A stretch of DNA of 64,000 bases, taken from NCBI GenBank assembly GCA_019038745.1, contig JAHOYV010000003.1:1-64000 (forward strand), in the 5' to 3' direction. The notes under the pieces were generated by a model. That model was not told where the DNA came from and ran no database searches. It saw only the letters and a program-made list of their open reading frames with translations. Of the stretch, positions 18,903-27,035 are shown piece after piece (the first letter of the stretch is position 1; each line of letters begins with the position of its first letter). The DNA comes from Gemmatimonadales bacterium (GTDB lineage Bacteria; Krumholzibacteriota; Krumholzibacteriia; LZORAL124-64-63). Position numbers and translations under genes: made by a program.

Positions 18903-20147
18903 TTACCAGCGCCAGGTCATAGAGCTGGAATAATAGGCACCGGAATAGGTGTAGCGCTCAACGCTGGATTCGCGTTCCAACCAACCGCCGGACAGTGCCA
19001 ATTTGGGCTTGCCCAGGGTTCCGGGCAGAATCCGGGTCAGGGAAAAGTAGTAGTCCTTCGTCTTGTCCAGGCGCTTTTGGCCCTCATCCAAAGTCGTGTA
19101 GTCAACATCGTCGGAAGGGAACATGAGAGCCCCGTAATCATGATCCCCAAAGCTCGCACCGCCTTCCAGCCAAGTCTGGTGCGGGCCCAGAACTTTCAGG
19201 GCTCCGAACAGGTTCAGACCATCACGCGCATAGCGGTCCAGCAAAGGATTGTCAAAAATCACGTAGAAATATTCTTGGTTTTCCCCCCATGTCCTCTGAT
19301 CGATGAAGCTGGGGTAATCTCCCAAATTCACGCTGTAGTCCACCCAACCCCGAGCCCCAACCCTGTTGGAAATCCCCTGGGAAAAATTGAGTCTCGTGGA
19401 AAATTGGGAGAGCCGCGCCGAAGACTGGGAGGTGGAGGGGAGATTAAGGGTCCCCCAGACATTCGACGCGGCATCATCGTAATAGAACTTGGCTCCAAAT
19501 CTGACCGCTAGCCCGAGAGTAGTACGGCTTTGGAAAAAGCGTTTGATTTCCAGCTTGCCGTGCGGTTCCCGGAAACTCTCTCCCAGAATATTGCCGAAGT
19601 TCTTGATCTTAAAGGCAGCGTATCCCTTGAGCAGGGTCTTTGCAGCCAGGTATCTCTTGAATGCAATGTAGGAGTAGGTCTCCCGGTAATCGTACAAGTC
19701 GTAGCTGCCTTCGTAGGATCGGTCTGCTCTTTGCACCCCGAAACTGATCCTTCCGGAACGACCAACTTTTCGGTTGGGTACGGCTCGGAACCATTCCAGG
19801 CCCCATCCATGGCGCTGAAATCCAAGCTGATTGTTGTTCCCGAATTGACTCGCATTACCAACGTACCCCAGTTTGAATCGGTTTTGGTCCTTATCGAAGA
19901 TTGCAGCAATGTTCAAACCAAGAGACAAATACCCTGCTGGAACCTCTTCAACAAGTCCGATCGGATGCTCAAGATATCCCGCACCCAATTTCAATCTGCC
20001 CTGAAGCGACAACCCTTCAGCCCACACTGTTGGAATATTCAACAGGCAAAGGAATGAGAAAATCAGGGCTGACTTTAAGGCTGGTCCCATGACCGGTTTC
20101 AGAACCAATTTCAGAACCAACCTGTAGATCATTCTAAACAACTGCAA
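18903..20147 (-). CDS. Outer-membrane beta-barrel protein of unknown function
   Basis: A 414-residue exported protein. A basic start is followed by a hydrophobic signal peptide (ALIFSFLCLLNIPTVWA) and then alternating amphipathic strands rich in Tyr/Gly/Phe. It ends in SMTWRW, an aromatic C-terminus typical of BAM-inserted barrels. The start is probably TTG at 20147 with AAGG six bases upstream; an ATG at 20132 is the alternative. It lies 97 bases downstream of the acidic exported protein gene and probably shares its sigma-54-type promoter. I do not recognise a specific porin or transporter family. Confidence 0.7.
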   Translation of the reverse strand: MQLFRMIYRLVLKLVLKPVMGPALKSALIFSFLCLLNIPTVWAEGLSLQGRLKLGAGYLEHPIGLVEEVPAGYLSLGLNIAAIFDKDQNRFKLGYVGNASQFGNNNQLGFQRHGWGLEWFRAVPNRKVGRSGRISFGVQRADRSYEGSYDLYDYRETYSYIAFKRYLAAKTLLKGYAAFKIKNFGNILGESFREPHGKLEIKRFFQSRTTLGLAVRFGAKFYYDDAASNVWGTLNLPSTSQSSARLSQFSTRLNFSQGISNRVGARGWVDYSVNLGDYPSFIDQRTWGENQEYFYVIFDNPLLDRYARDGLNLFGALKVLGPHQTWLEGGASFGDHDYGALMFPSDDVDYTTLDEGQKRLDKTKDYYFSLTRILPGTLGKPKLALSGGWLERESSVERYTYSGAYYSSSMTWRW

Positions 20148-20244
20148 TTAAACCTTCGGCGTTTGGAATGATCTGGAAACAGTAGGCCTCGAAACATCTG
20201 GAGGAGCGGGACCGGGCGACCGACCCACCCCTCCGAATCGTGTT

Positions 20245-20784
20245 CTACTTGTTACTACCCGTTCCGCCGCGATCTTGGCGACCTTGGGCATCGTCCTCAG
20301 TGTCGTCATCCCATTCACCCGGACCGAAACCACCGTCACCGACACCATCGCCGGGACCGTACGGCGAATCGTCACTATCACCATAGGAGCCCTCACCGTC
20401 GCCATCACCGACCACGCCGGGACCGTAGGGTCCATCACCTTCACCATCGCCGGGACCGTATTGGAAGGGTCCGGAGCCGGCTTCGCCCTCACCCATGTGG
20501 CCATCGAAGTCCTCATCCTGGCCCCACATCCATTGTGAACCGGTGCCGTCTTCAAGCTTGGCATAGTCAGGATCCAACCCGTTGGGGATCCCATCTCCGT
20601 CCGCATCCGGTGCCAGATCGTTGAAGCCGTCACCGTCTTCATCGACAAACTGACAAACGCCGTTACCATTGCTGATAAAGACATCCGGCAATTCGGTCGC
20701 TGCTTCCTCATCCTGTGCCATGGCGACTGTAGCAAACAGCAACGCCATTAAAACCAGGAGAACGGAAATCGATTTGGTTTTCAT
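20245..20784 (-). CDS. Small acidic exported protein with Gly/Asp/Glu-rich repeats
   Basis: A 179-residue precursor. The ATG at 20784 follows AAGGAT and begins a clear signal peptide (SISVLLVLMALLFATVAMAQ). The mature part starts with a thrombospondin-type-3-like calcium motif (DEDGDGFNDLAPDADGDGIP). It continues as low-complexity repeats of GDGEGD, PYGPGDG and similar units, ending in an acidic then basic tail. Calcium binding is plausible; no enzyme domain is visible. A good -24/-12 promoter lies 51 bases upstream. A second, overlapping open frame on the same strand (20148-20735) is a product of the repeats and is not called. Confidence 0.72.
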   Translation of the reverse strand: MKTKSISVLLVLMALLFATVAMAQDEEAATELPDVFISNGNGVCQFVDEDGDGFNDLAPDADGDGIPNGLDPDYAKLEDGTGSQWMWGQDEDFDGHMGEGEAGSGPFQYGPGDGEGDGPYGPGVVGDGDGEGSYGDSDDSPYGPGDGVGDGGFGPGEWDDDTEDDAQGRQDRGGTGSNK

Positions 20785-20845
20785 TGAATCATCCTTAAAC
20801 ATTGTCCCAATTACTCCACAATTCCTTTGTGGTTTAAGAGTGAAA

Positions 20846-20861
20846 AGCAACCCCTGTACCA
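20846..20861 (-). promoter_or_regulatory. Sigma-54 (-24/-12) promoter of the acidic protein gene
   Basis: On the minus strand the site reads TGGTACAGGGGTTGCT. It matches the consensus TGGCACG-N4-TTGCW at the GG and GC positions with correct spacing and only two deviations in the -24 block. The predicted start near 20835 gives a leader of about 51 bases. The NtrC-family activator gene lies immediately adjacent (21035-22420). Confidence 0.65.
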
Positions 20862-20979
20862 AAAAACCAACAACCCTCAAAATATATCTATCTTATTATA
20901 ATTCAGCCATTTGCACCCGTCAAAACAGCGTTATGAATGAATACGATGCTGACCCCTCGCAAATATCTCCGATTTTCCG

Positions 20980-21003
20980 GAAAACCCATCGCAGATTTCT
21001 GCG
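20980..21003 (-). terminator. Weak terminator candidate after the NtrC-type regulator
   Basis: A CGCAG / CTGCG stem with a four-base loop is followed on the minus strand by ATGGGTTTTCC. It lies about 30 bases past the regulator's stop codon and upstream of the sigma-54 site. Confidence 0.35.
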
Positions 21004-21034
21004 AATCCTGAAGCCAGGGAGGAATTTAGCGGAG

Positions 21035-22420
21035 TCAGTCCCTCTCGGCGGAATCATTCCATTTGGCCAGCTTATAGCGTAGTCCGCTCTCGGTCAATCC
21101 AAGGTGGCGTGCCGCACTGCTCTTGTTGCCGGAGAAGGCGGCCAGGGTCTCCATGATTATCTTCTTTTCCATGGTCTCCATCAGGCGGGGAAGGTCCCCA
21201 TCCACTGTTTGGTAGCCGGGAAGCTCGTCGTCGGGGCCGGCTGTCCTCGGAGTCAGTAGAGCCGGCAAATCCTCCTCATGGATCACCTCGGCCCTGGTCA
21301 TGACCACGGCCTGTTCTATGATGTTTTCCAATTCCCGCACGTTGCCGCGGTACTGGTGCCCCATCAAACGGGCCATGGCCTGGGCGCTGAAGGTCCGCGC
21401 CGGACGCTGGTAGCGGCGAGAGTAGCGTTCCAGAAAATGCGTGGCCAGTTCAGGGATATCTTCCTTGCGCTCGGCCAGCGCGGGCAAGGACAGATTCACC
21501 ACGTTCAGGCGAAAGAAGAGATCCTCGCGGAATTTCTCCTGGGCGATCATTTCCGGCAGATCGCGGTGCGTTGCGGTCACGACCCGCACATTGGCCCGCA
21601 GGGGTTTTTCTCCGCCAACCGGCGTAAACTCCCTCTCCTGGAGGAAGCGCAGCAACTTGACCTGCACCGCGGACGATATGTCCCCTATCTCGTCCAGGAA
21701 CAGGGTTCCCCCCTCGGCCTGGTGTACACGACCCCTGCGGTCCCGGTCCGCGCCGGTGAAAGAACCCTTGAGGTGACCGAACAACTCGCTTTCGAGCAGA
21801 GTCTCGGGCAGTGCTGCGCAGTTTACCGCCACAAAGGGCCCATCGGAACGGAGACTCAGGTCGTGCAGTGAACGGGCCAGCAACTCCTTGCCCGAACCGC
21901 TGGCGCCCAGAATCAAAACGGTGGCATCGGTTTCTGCGGCGCGGGAAGCCCGGCTCAGGACTGCCGCCATGGCTTCGGACCCTCCCAACATCCGAAAGCC
22001 GGTGCTGGTTTCGGAAAGCCGCCGTCGCAGGGACCGGTTCTCCTTGACCAGGTTCTTCATAGCCAAGGCCCTGTTCACGATGGCTTCCAGCTGATCCAGA
22101 TCGATGGGTTTGGGCAGAAAATCAACGGCACCGGTTTTCATGGCTTCGACTGCATTCTCGATGGTGCCGTAAGCCGTCATGAGAATGACCCCGATATCCG
22201 GTCGATTCTGCCGGCAGCGCTCGAGCAGTTCCAATCCCGAGAGGCCCGGCATCCGCAAATCGGTCAGGATCAGGTCGATGGGGTGACCCTTTACCTGGGC
22301 CTGCGCCTCCTCCGCATCTCCTGCGATGAGGACTTCGTGGCCCCAGGAAGCCACTGCGCGGGCCAGCGTCTCGCGCTGCGTCTTCTCGTCATCCACGACC
22401 AGGATCAGTCCCGTGTTCAT
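21035..22420 (-). CDS. NtrC-family sigma-54-dependent response regulator
   Basis: A 461-residue activator. The receiver (residues 1-120) has the acidic pair D10/D11 and phospho-acceptor D54 (LILTDLRMPG). The AAA+ domain (about 145-375) has Walker A GASGSGKE, the sigma-54 contact loop ELFGHLKGSFTGAD, and Walker B GTLFLDEIGD. A C-terminal Fis-type helix-turn-helix (NKSSAARHLGLTESGLRYKL) follows. The contact loop reads GSFTGA instead of the usual GAFTGA. The start overlaps the kinase stop (TAATG), so the pair is co-translated. Likely targets include the -24/-12 promoters at 20846 and 47977. Confidence 0.95.
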   Translation of the reverse strand: MNTGLILVVDDEKTQRETLARAVASWGHEVLIAGDAEEAQAQVKGHPIDLILTDLRMPGLSGLELLERCRQNRPDIGVILMTAYGTIENAVEAMKTGAVDFLPKPIDLDQLEAIVNRALAMKNLVKENRSLRRRLSETSTGFRMLGGSEAMAAVLSRASRAAETDATVLILGASGSGKELLARSLHDLSLRSDGPFVAVNCAALPETLLESELFGHLKGSFTGADRDRRGRVHQAEGGTLFLDEIGDISSAVQVKLLRFLQEREFTPVGGEKPLRANVRVVTATHRDLPEMIAQEKFREDLFFRLNVVNLSLPALAERKEDIPELATHFLERYSRRYQRPARTFSAQAMARLMGHQYRGNVRELENIIEQAVVMTRAEVIHEEDLPALLTPRTAGPDDELPGYQTVDGDLPRLMETMEKKIIMETLAAFSGNKSSAARHLGLTESGLRYKLAKWNDSAERD

Positions 22421-24114
22421 TAGGTTCTCCTTTGCAAGGGCAGGCGCACTACGAAACGGGCGCCCTTGCCTTCCAGGCCGGGGTCCTCGGCGATGCGCAA
22501 GGACCCGCCCATGGCTGCGACCATCTGGGTAGCCAGACTCAACCCCAGGCCGTGACCGTCGGATCGAGTTGTAAAATATAAATCGAAGATTCGCTTACGA
22601 TCCTCGGAGCCGACCCCCGGACCATTGTCCGCAACATTGATTTCCACCTCGGGGCCATCGGACTGGAGAGTGACCGAGACCGTACCCTCCCCGCCCAGAG
22701 CGTCAACCGCATTGCGCAAAAGATTCTCCAGAATCTCTACCAGGAACTGGTGGTCCAGTTCAACTTCAATCTCCGGCGGGTCAGTAATGAATACAAGGCT
22801 CTTGGTCCGGTTGGCGGCAATCTGCACCGCCACTGAATCCCGCACGACGGCGCCCAAATCGAAAACTTCAAAAACCGGCTCGCGAGGCTTGGTGAATCGC
22901 AGAAATTGCTGAACGATGGCCTCGATACGGCCACTTTCGGCAGTGATATGCCGCACATCATCCTTGACCTTGTCCGAGAGTTCCGACTGGCGTTCGAGCA
23001 TCTGGGAAATCATGTTGATGGCGTTCAGGGGATTCCGCACCTGGTGTGCTACCCCTGCTGCCAGAGTACCCATGGCCGCCAGCTTCTCCCCCCGACGGAC
23101 TTCCTCCTCCTTCTCGCGCAGCTCCCGGGTCACTTTCGCCATTTCCCGGTTAAGCACTCCCTGCCTCTGCCACGCCAGCAGGAGAGAGGAAGTCAGAACC
23201 AGACTGGCCAACAGAAAGGCCCCTCTTAGTATCGTGCGCTTCCGGATGTCCTGCCGCATCTGGTTCAGGAGAGAGGAATCCAACCCCACCCTCAGCAACA
23301 CTCGAGCTCGGTTGCCAAGAACTACCATCCTGGCCACCTCCACCACCGGTCCCAGAGGTGAATCGAACTCCCGGGAAACATAATCTTGTCCTTCAGCCAA
23401 GGGCAGCACGAAGGGATCTTCACCCGGCAAGGGGAAACCGATCTTATCCGTTGAAGCGGCCTGGATGCCCTGACCATCCTGGAGCACCACGTACCTGATA
23501 CCCCGGCTTTGGCCCAGGGTCCTGATCATGTGGCCTGGGCCGAGCCCTGCGGGGAACCCGGTCAAACCGCCGGTAAACTTTCCGACCAGGACAGCACCGC
23601 CTCCGGGGCGTCTCACACCCGCCGAAGACCAATGTCCGCCCGGATCGTCAGGGGATCGTCTCCTCAATTTCACGGTTTTTCTCTTGCCTGACAGCAACGG
23701 TTCCAGGAGATTTCGGGCAGCTTTCCTTTGGTCAGGATCCAAATCACTAATCTTGCCGCCGGCCGCGAGAACCCGGCCATCCGAACCGAATATCTCCACC
23801 TGATCCAGCCCCAGACCTTCGACCATTCCCGCCAAGGACACGGAGTCCAGTTCCAAGACGGAATCCATTTTGGCCACCCACAAAGCACTGTCCAGGAGTC
23901 GCCCATTCGCCTCTTTTTCCCAGCTGTTGTAGACGCCCAGTCCGTGCAGACTGCTCTCGGCTATCACATCGGCCAGGGAGCGCCCCTGCGCCACCATCAA
24001 ATCCATCATGTCCTCGGTTCGCCGGCCGGCATCGTAGCGAAAAGTGACAACCATGAGCACAATGATGAGGGCCATCGCCACCAGGGAAAGAATGCGTCTC
24101 AACCCGAATGTCAT
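22420..24114 (-). CDS. Membrane sensor histidine kinase, partner of the NtrC-type regulator
   Basis: A 564-residue kinase. Transmembrane helices at about 7-27 and 295-315 flank a periplasmic sensor region of roughly 265 residues. A short coiled segment follows, then the DHp box GVAHQVRNPLNAI (phospho-His near residue 356) and the HATPase domain with N box (ENLLRNAVDAL), DNGPGVGS and GHGLGLSLA. This is the NtrB/ZraS-like architecture. Its stop overlaps the regulator's start by one base, and the lipoprotein gene lies 60 bases upstream. The signal sensed is unknown; linkage to cell-envelope lipoproteins suggests an envelope cue. Confidence 0.93.
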   Translation of the reverse strand: MTFGLRRILSLVAMALIIVLMVVTFRYDAGRRTEDMMDLMVAQGRSLADVIAESSLHGLGVYNSWEKEANGRLLDSALWVAKMDSVLELDSVSLAGMVEGLGLDQVEIFGSDGRVLAAGGKISDLDPDQRKAARNLLEPLLSGKRKTVKLRRRSPDDPGGHWSSAGVRRPGGGAVLVGKFTGGLTGFPAGLGPGHMIRTLGQSRGIRYVVLQDGQGIQAASTDKIGFPLPGEDPFVLPLAEGQDYVSREFDSPLGPVVEVARMVVLGNRARVLLRVGLDSSLLNQMRQDIRKRTILRGAFLLASLVLTSSLLLAWQRQGVLNREMAKVTRELREKEEEVRRGEKLAAMGTLAAGVAHQVRNPLNAINMISQMLERQSELSDKVKDDVRHITAESGRIEAIVQQFLRFTKPREPVFEVFDLGAVVRDSVAVQIAANRTKSLVFITDPPEIEVELDHQFLVEILENLLRNAVDALGGEGTVSVTLQSDGPEVEINVADNGPGVGSEDRKRIFDLYFTTRSDGHGLGLSLATQMVAAMGGSLRIAEDPGLEGKGARFVVRLPLQRRT

Positions 24115-24174
24115 TCTCGTCCCCGTTTCAAATGGGTTGGTTCATACTTGGCGAGTGGATTCAGGGCCGGGATG

Positions 24175-25680
24175 TCAAAAAACCCGCTGTGATAGGAAAG
24201 TCCAATCCCCGGCCCGGACCTGAACTCCGGAGAGGGTACGAGATTCCACTGCCCTGCCCCGGCCATCCAACAATTCCAGTTTCAGATTGTAGTTTCCCGC
24301 AGGAAGGCTGAGCCGAGCCAAGTGAACTCCGCGAGGCAAGGTCAACCAGCTGCGTGTATCGGCCTTCTCTGAAACGGAACCGAACAGGTTGGCCGCCACA
24401 CCGCCCCAGACTCCGGCCTTCTTTTTAACGCCTCGTGTGGCCAGATATTTTGTAAGGCCCCGCAGGATGGTCCTGAAAAAGATGGAGGGCTTCTCCGCCT
24501 CGAAGGTAATCAGGGCGGCCTCGTTCAAATTTTCCACCTGGCTGGTAATAGCATGAGAGCCCGCGATTCCGGCCGAAATCCTTGCTCCGGCAATTGACCG
24601 CGGTTGCGCGTTCAACTCCGGGAAAGCCATCGACATCCAGTACTCTATCTTCCGCCCGCTGGAAAAAGCCTGCATTTCACCCATGCCGGCGTACAATTCC
24701 CACGACCAGTAGTCCGGATCCTCGTAGGTCTCTCCCTCAAAGATGGGAATATCGATCCGCACCTGGGTCTTCTGGGGGATGAAGCCCTCCTCCAGCAGGA
24801 GCACGACTTCGCCGTGGCCGGATTGCCAACCGGCGGCGGCCTCGAAATCCCCGGGGCTGGCCGGCGAATTATCAGTAGTTTTTTTGGTTCGGTTCCTTGG
24901 TGCGGCAAAAACGGCAGGGCAGGTTTTTCTGATTTCATCCAATTCAGTGTGGAAACCCAGCCGAGCCGCCAGGCGCCGCAGATCCGCGGCAAGCGAAGGC
25001 GGGATATCCAGGCCCAAAACCCCATGGTTGGCCTGGAAAGCTGCCGCCGCGTTCCGATAGGAGATGAAGGCGTCGTTCAGCTCCCCATCCCAATCAAAGA
25101 GCATGCCGCTGAAGTAGAGCATGAAGGCATTGTTGCGGGTCATTTCCAGGCGGCTCTTGTCCTGGTCCCGAATCCCCTCGAGGGTGGCATCAACGTACTT
25201 GGCCAGCATCTCCGTCGAACGGCGGGCCTCCACCTGCGCCTCGTCGCGTTGCCCGAGATAAACGTAGTTCAGGGCCTTGTAGTAGGGCACCATGGCCATC
25301 TCGAAAGGTCGGGCCCGATAGCTGTTCGCCGTGTCGTTGGTAAAAAGAGACAGCACGCCTTCGGAGATGGACTTTGTGAAAAGATCATCGGCCAGAATTT
25401 CAGCCTCGACAAAGACCTCGTTGCTTTCCACCCAGCGGTCAGCGAAGTGGAGAATCATCCCGCGTTCCAGATAATAAAGGAGACGATCTTTTTTGCCGGT
25501 CTCCTTCTCAACCGTCTCCAGGGCCTGATCGAATTCTCCATCGACCAGCTCGGGCCTCAGGTTGGCCAGTTTTGTGCTATAGGTGGCGCATCCACCCAGG
25601 GACAGGATGAGCCCAGCCCCCAGGAGGATCATTAGCACCGGCCGTGCAAGGCTATCTTTTCTAAGAGTCGATTGACGCAC
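24175..25680 (-). CDS. Lipoprotein with TPR-like helices, COG3014-type
   Basis: A 501-residue protein with a lipobox (LILSLGGCATYS), so it is probably anchored in the outer membrane. Residues about 40-250 are helical repeats resembling TPRs (YYLERGMILHFADRWVESNE, YKALNYVYLGQRDEAQVEAR). The C-terminal half is beta-rich and Gly-containing. The arrangement with an LpoB-type gene directly upstream (six bases between genes) is the one known for the COG3014/LPP20/LpoB lipoprotein clusters. It probably acts in peptidoglycan or envelope maintenance; the biochemical role is unknown. Confidence 0.78.
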   Translation of the reverse strand: MRQSTLRKDSLARPVLMILLGAGLILSLGGCATYSTKLANLRPELVDGEFDQALETVEKETGKKDRLLYYLERGMILHFADRWVESNEVFVEAEILADDLFTKSISEGVLSLFTNDTANSYRARPFEMAMVPYYKALNYVYLGQRDEAQVEARRSTEMLAKYVDATLEGIRDQDKSRLEMTRNNAFMLYFSGMLFDWDGELNDAFISYRNAAAAFQANHGVLGLDIPPSLAADLRRLAARLGFHTELDEIRKTCPAVFAAPRNRTKKTTDNSPASPGDFEAAAGWQSGHGEVVLLLEEGFIPQKTQVRIDIPIFEGETYEDPDYWSWELYAGMGEMQAFSSGRKIEYWMSMAFPELNAQPRSIAGARISAGIAGSHAITSQVENLNEAALITFEAEKPSIFFRTILRGLTKYLATRGVKKKAGVWGGVAANLFGSVSEKADTRSWLTLPRGVHLARLSLPAGNYNLKLELLDGRGRAVESRTLSGVQVRAGDWTFLSQRVF

Positions 25681-25686
25681 CGGTCA

Positions 25687-26304
25687 TCAACCCTTGTACT
25701 TGCTGCGGCCGACGAACTTCTTGATCTTCTCGAAGCCCGCCCAGACCTTCGTATTGTCCTCCAGGTCGACCAGGTAGAAGTCCAGCTGGTAGTACTTCAC
25801 TTCCTTGCCGTCTTCCCGATCCCGGATCATGTTGATCTCGCCGATGAGCATGAAATCGGCACCCTTCTCACGACCCCATTGCTTCATCGACTCCGGTGAT
25901 GAGAACTCCTGCTGATCGGCTCGCTCGGTCCTGACCTGATCCCGCTCTTCAGACGAGGCGACAACCTTCACCCGACCACTGTTGATGAACTCTCTCTCCA
26001 TGTCCGCGATGAAGGTTTTGACGGCGATGTGCTCACTGGTCTTGTTACGCACCGATCCTATGATCAAGTAGGGCTTACGGCTGTTTGCGCCGCGAAAATC
26101 CTCTACCCAGGGGCTGTGGGTGATCTGGGCTTCCAGGACGGCCGATACCTGACGACTGTCCACGTCGTTCCAGTTGCCTGACAAATCAATATTCTCTTCG
26201 ACATCCAGACGGGTGATCTGCTTGCCGCTGCTGCAGCCACCGAGAATCAGGGCCAACATCAGACCCAGAACCAGACTCGAAAACAGAAAGGATTTCTTCA
26301 GCAT
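25687..26304 (-). CDS. LpoB-family penicillin-binding-protein activator lipoprotein
   Basis: A 205-residue lipoprotein (lipobox LALILGGCSSG). The LpoB-family core includes DLSGNWNDVDSRQV, IGSVRNKTSEHIAVKTF and GADFMLIGEINMI. In E. coli LpoB is an outer-membrane lipoprotein that stimulates PBP1b from outside; here the homolog is paired with a COG3014 lipoprotein as in other phyla. Its ATG shares a base with the stop of the preceding iron-sulfur/molybdenum gene (TAATG), so it is translated from the same transcript as the xanthine-dehydrogenase remnants, which is an odd pairing. Confidence 0.85.
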   Translation of the reverse strand: MLKKSFLFSSLVLGLMLALILGGCSSGKQITRLDVEENIDLSGNWNDVDSRQVSAVLEAQITHSPWVEDFRGANSRKPYLIIGSVRNKTSEHIAVKTFIADMEREFINSGRVKVVASSEERDQVRTERADQQEFSSPESMKQWGREKGADFMLIGEINMIRDREDGKEVKYYQLDFYLVDLEDNTKVWAGFEKIKKFVGRSKYKG

Positions 26305-27035
26305 TAGGATTCCTCCTTAGATTCCTTGATGGCTCGCCAAATACGCTCAGGGGTGGCCGGGATCCGGTTAATGTGGATTCCCACCGCGTCACTAATTGCA
26401 TTGATGATGGCCTGGGCGGGTCCGTCGATGGGAACCTCGCCAGCAGCCTTGGCCCCGAAAGGACCACTCGCTTCATCGTTCTCGAACAGAGCATACTCCA
26501 GACCCTGCACTACGGCTCCCTCTATTTGTTTGTCTGTCATCAGGGGATGACTCATCGTGCCGCCATCCACGGCCGAAACGATTTTGCGCAGGAAGACCTC
26601 GCCGGTCTCCGGATCCACCTCCAGATCTACGAATTGGACCCCGAACTGTGGAGACGATTCATCAGACCTGCCGATACAACGCTCAAGATGCGGTACGGTG
26701 GACGGTTTTTTCTGTTCCCAACCAATTTCACTGCATCCAAGTTCGATGGCCTTTTCCAAACTGGCGCCGCGAATCACGCGTACCAACCCTTCTCTGCCTT
26801 CGCCGGGCAATCCCTCAATCGTCGTCACGGAACATCCTGAAACCCGGGCAGCCATGACCAAACAGGAATGCACGGGTCGGCCTCCCAACAATACCGTGCA
26901 GGAGCCGCAATGGCCCCTCAGGCAACTGTCTTCGGCCGAGAGACTACTCGCTTGGTGCAGAGCGGCCAGGAGGGTTGTTCCAGGAGCTACTTCCCAGGAG
27001 GTCTCCTCACCGTTGAGGTTCAGTTCGATTCTCAC
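26304..27035 (-). CDS. Shortened fused [2Fe-2S]/molybdopterin subunit of an XdhD-like hydroxylase
   Basis: A 243-residue chimera. Residues about 1-86 form a plant-type [2Fe-2S] domain with all four cysteines (CLRGHCGSC and HSC), but the second iron-sulfur domain usual in this family is missing. The rest is stitched from pieces of the molybdopterin subunit: ASLEKAIELGCSEIGWE, then FGVQFVDLEVDPETGEV to VVQGLEYALFE, then GPFGAKAAGEVP to the C-terminus. Most of the roughly 700-residue Moco domain is absent, yet the frame is open throughout. E. coli XdhD has the same iron-sulfur/Moco fusion at about 950 residues. The start overlaps the FAD-subunit stop (ATGA). It is probably inactive as a hydroxylase, and may be a deletion derivative. 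Confidence 0.75.
   Translation of the reverse strand: MRIELNLNGEETSWEVAPGTTLLAALHQASSLSAEDSCLRGHCGSCTVLLGGRPVHSCLVMAARVSGCSVTTIEGLPGEGREGLVRVIRGASLEKAIELGCSEIGWEQKKPSTVPHLERCIGRSDESSPQFGVQFVDLEVDPETGEVFLRKIVSAVDGGTMSHPLMTDKQIEGAVVQGLEYALFENDEASGPFGAKAAGEVPIDGPAQAIINAISDAVGIHINRIPATPERIWRAIKESKEES

Noticed and set aside
20148-20735. Second same-strand open frame overlapping the acidic repeat protein
   Set aside because: It is produced by the repetitive GAC/GGT codons of the real gene read one base off; it has no signal peptide or ribosome site.
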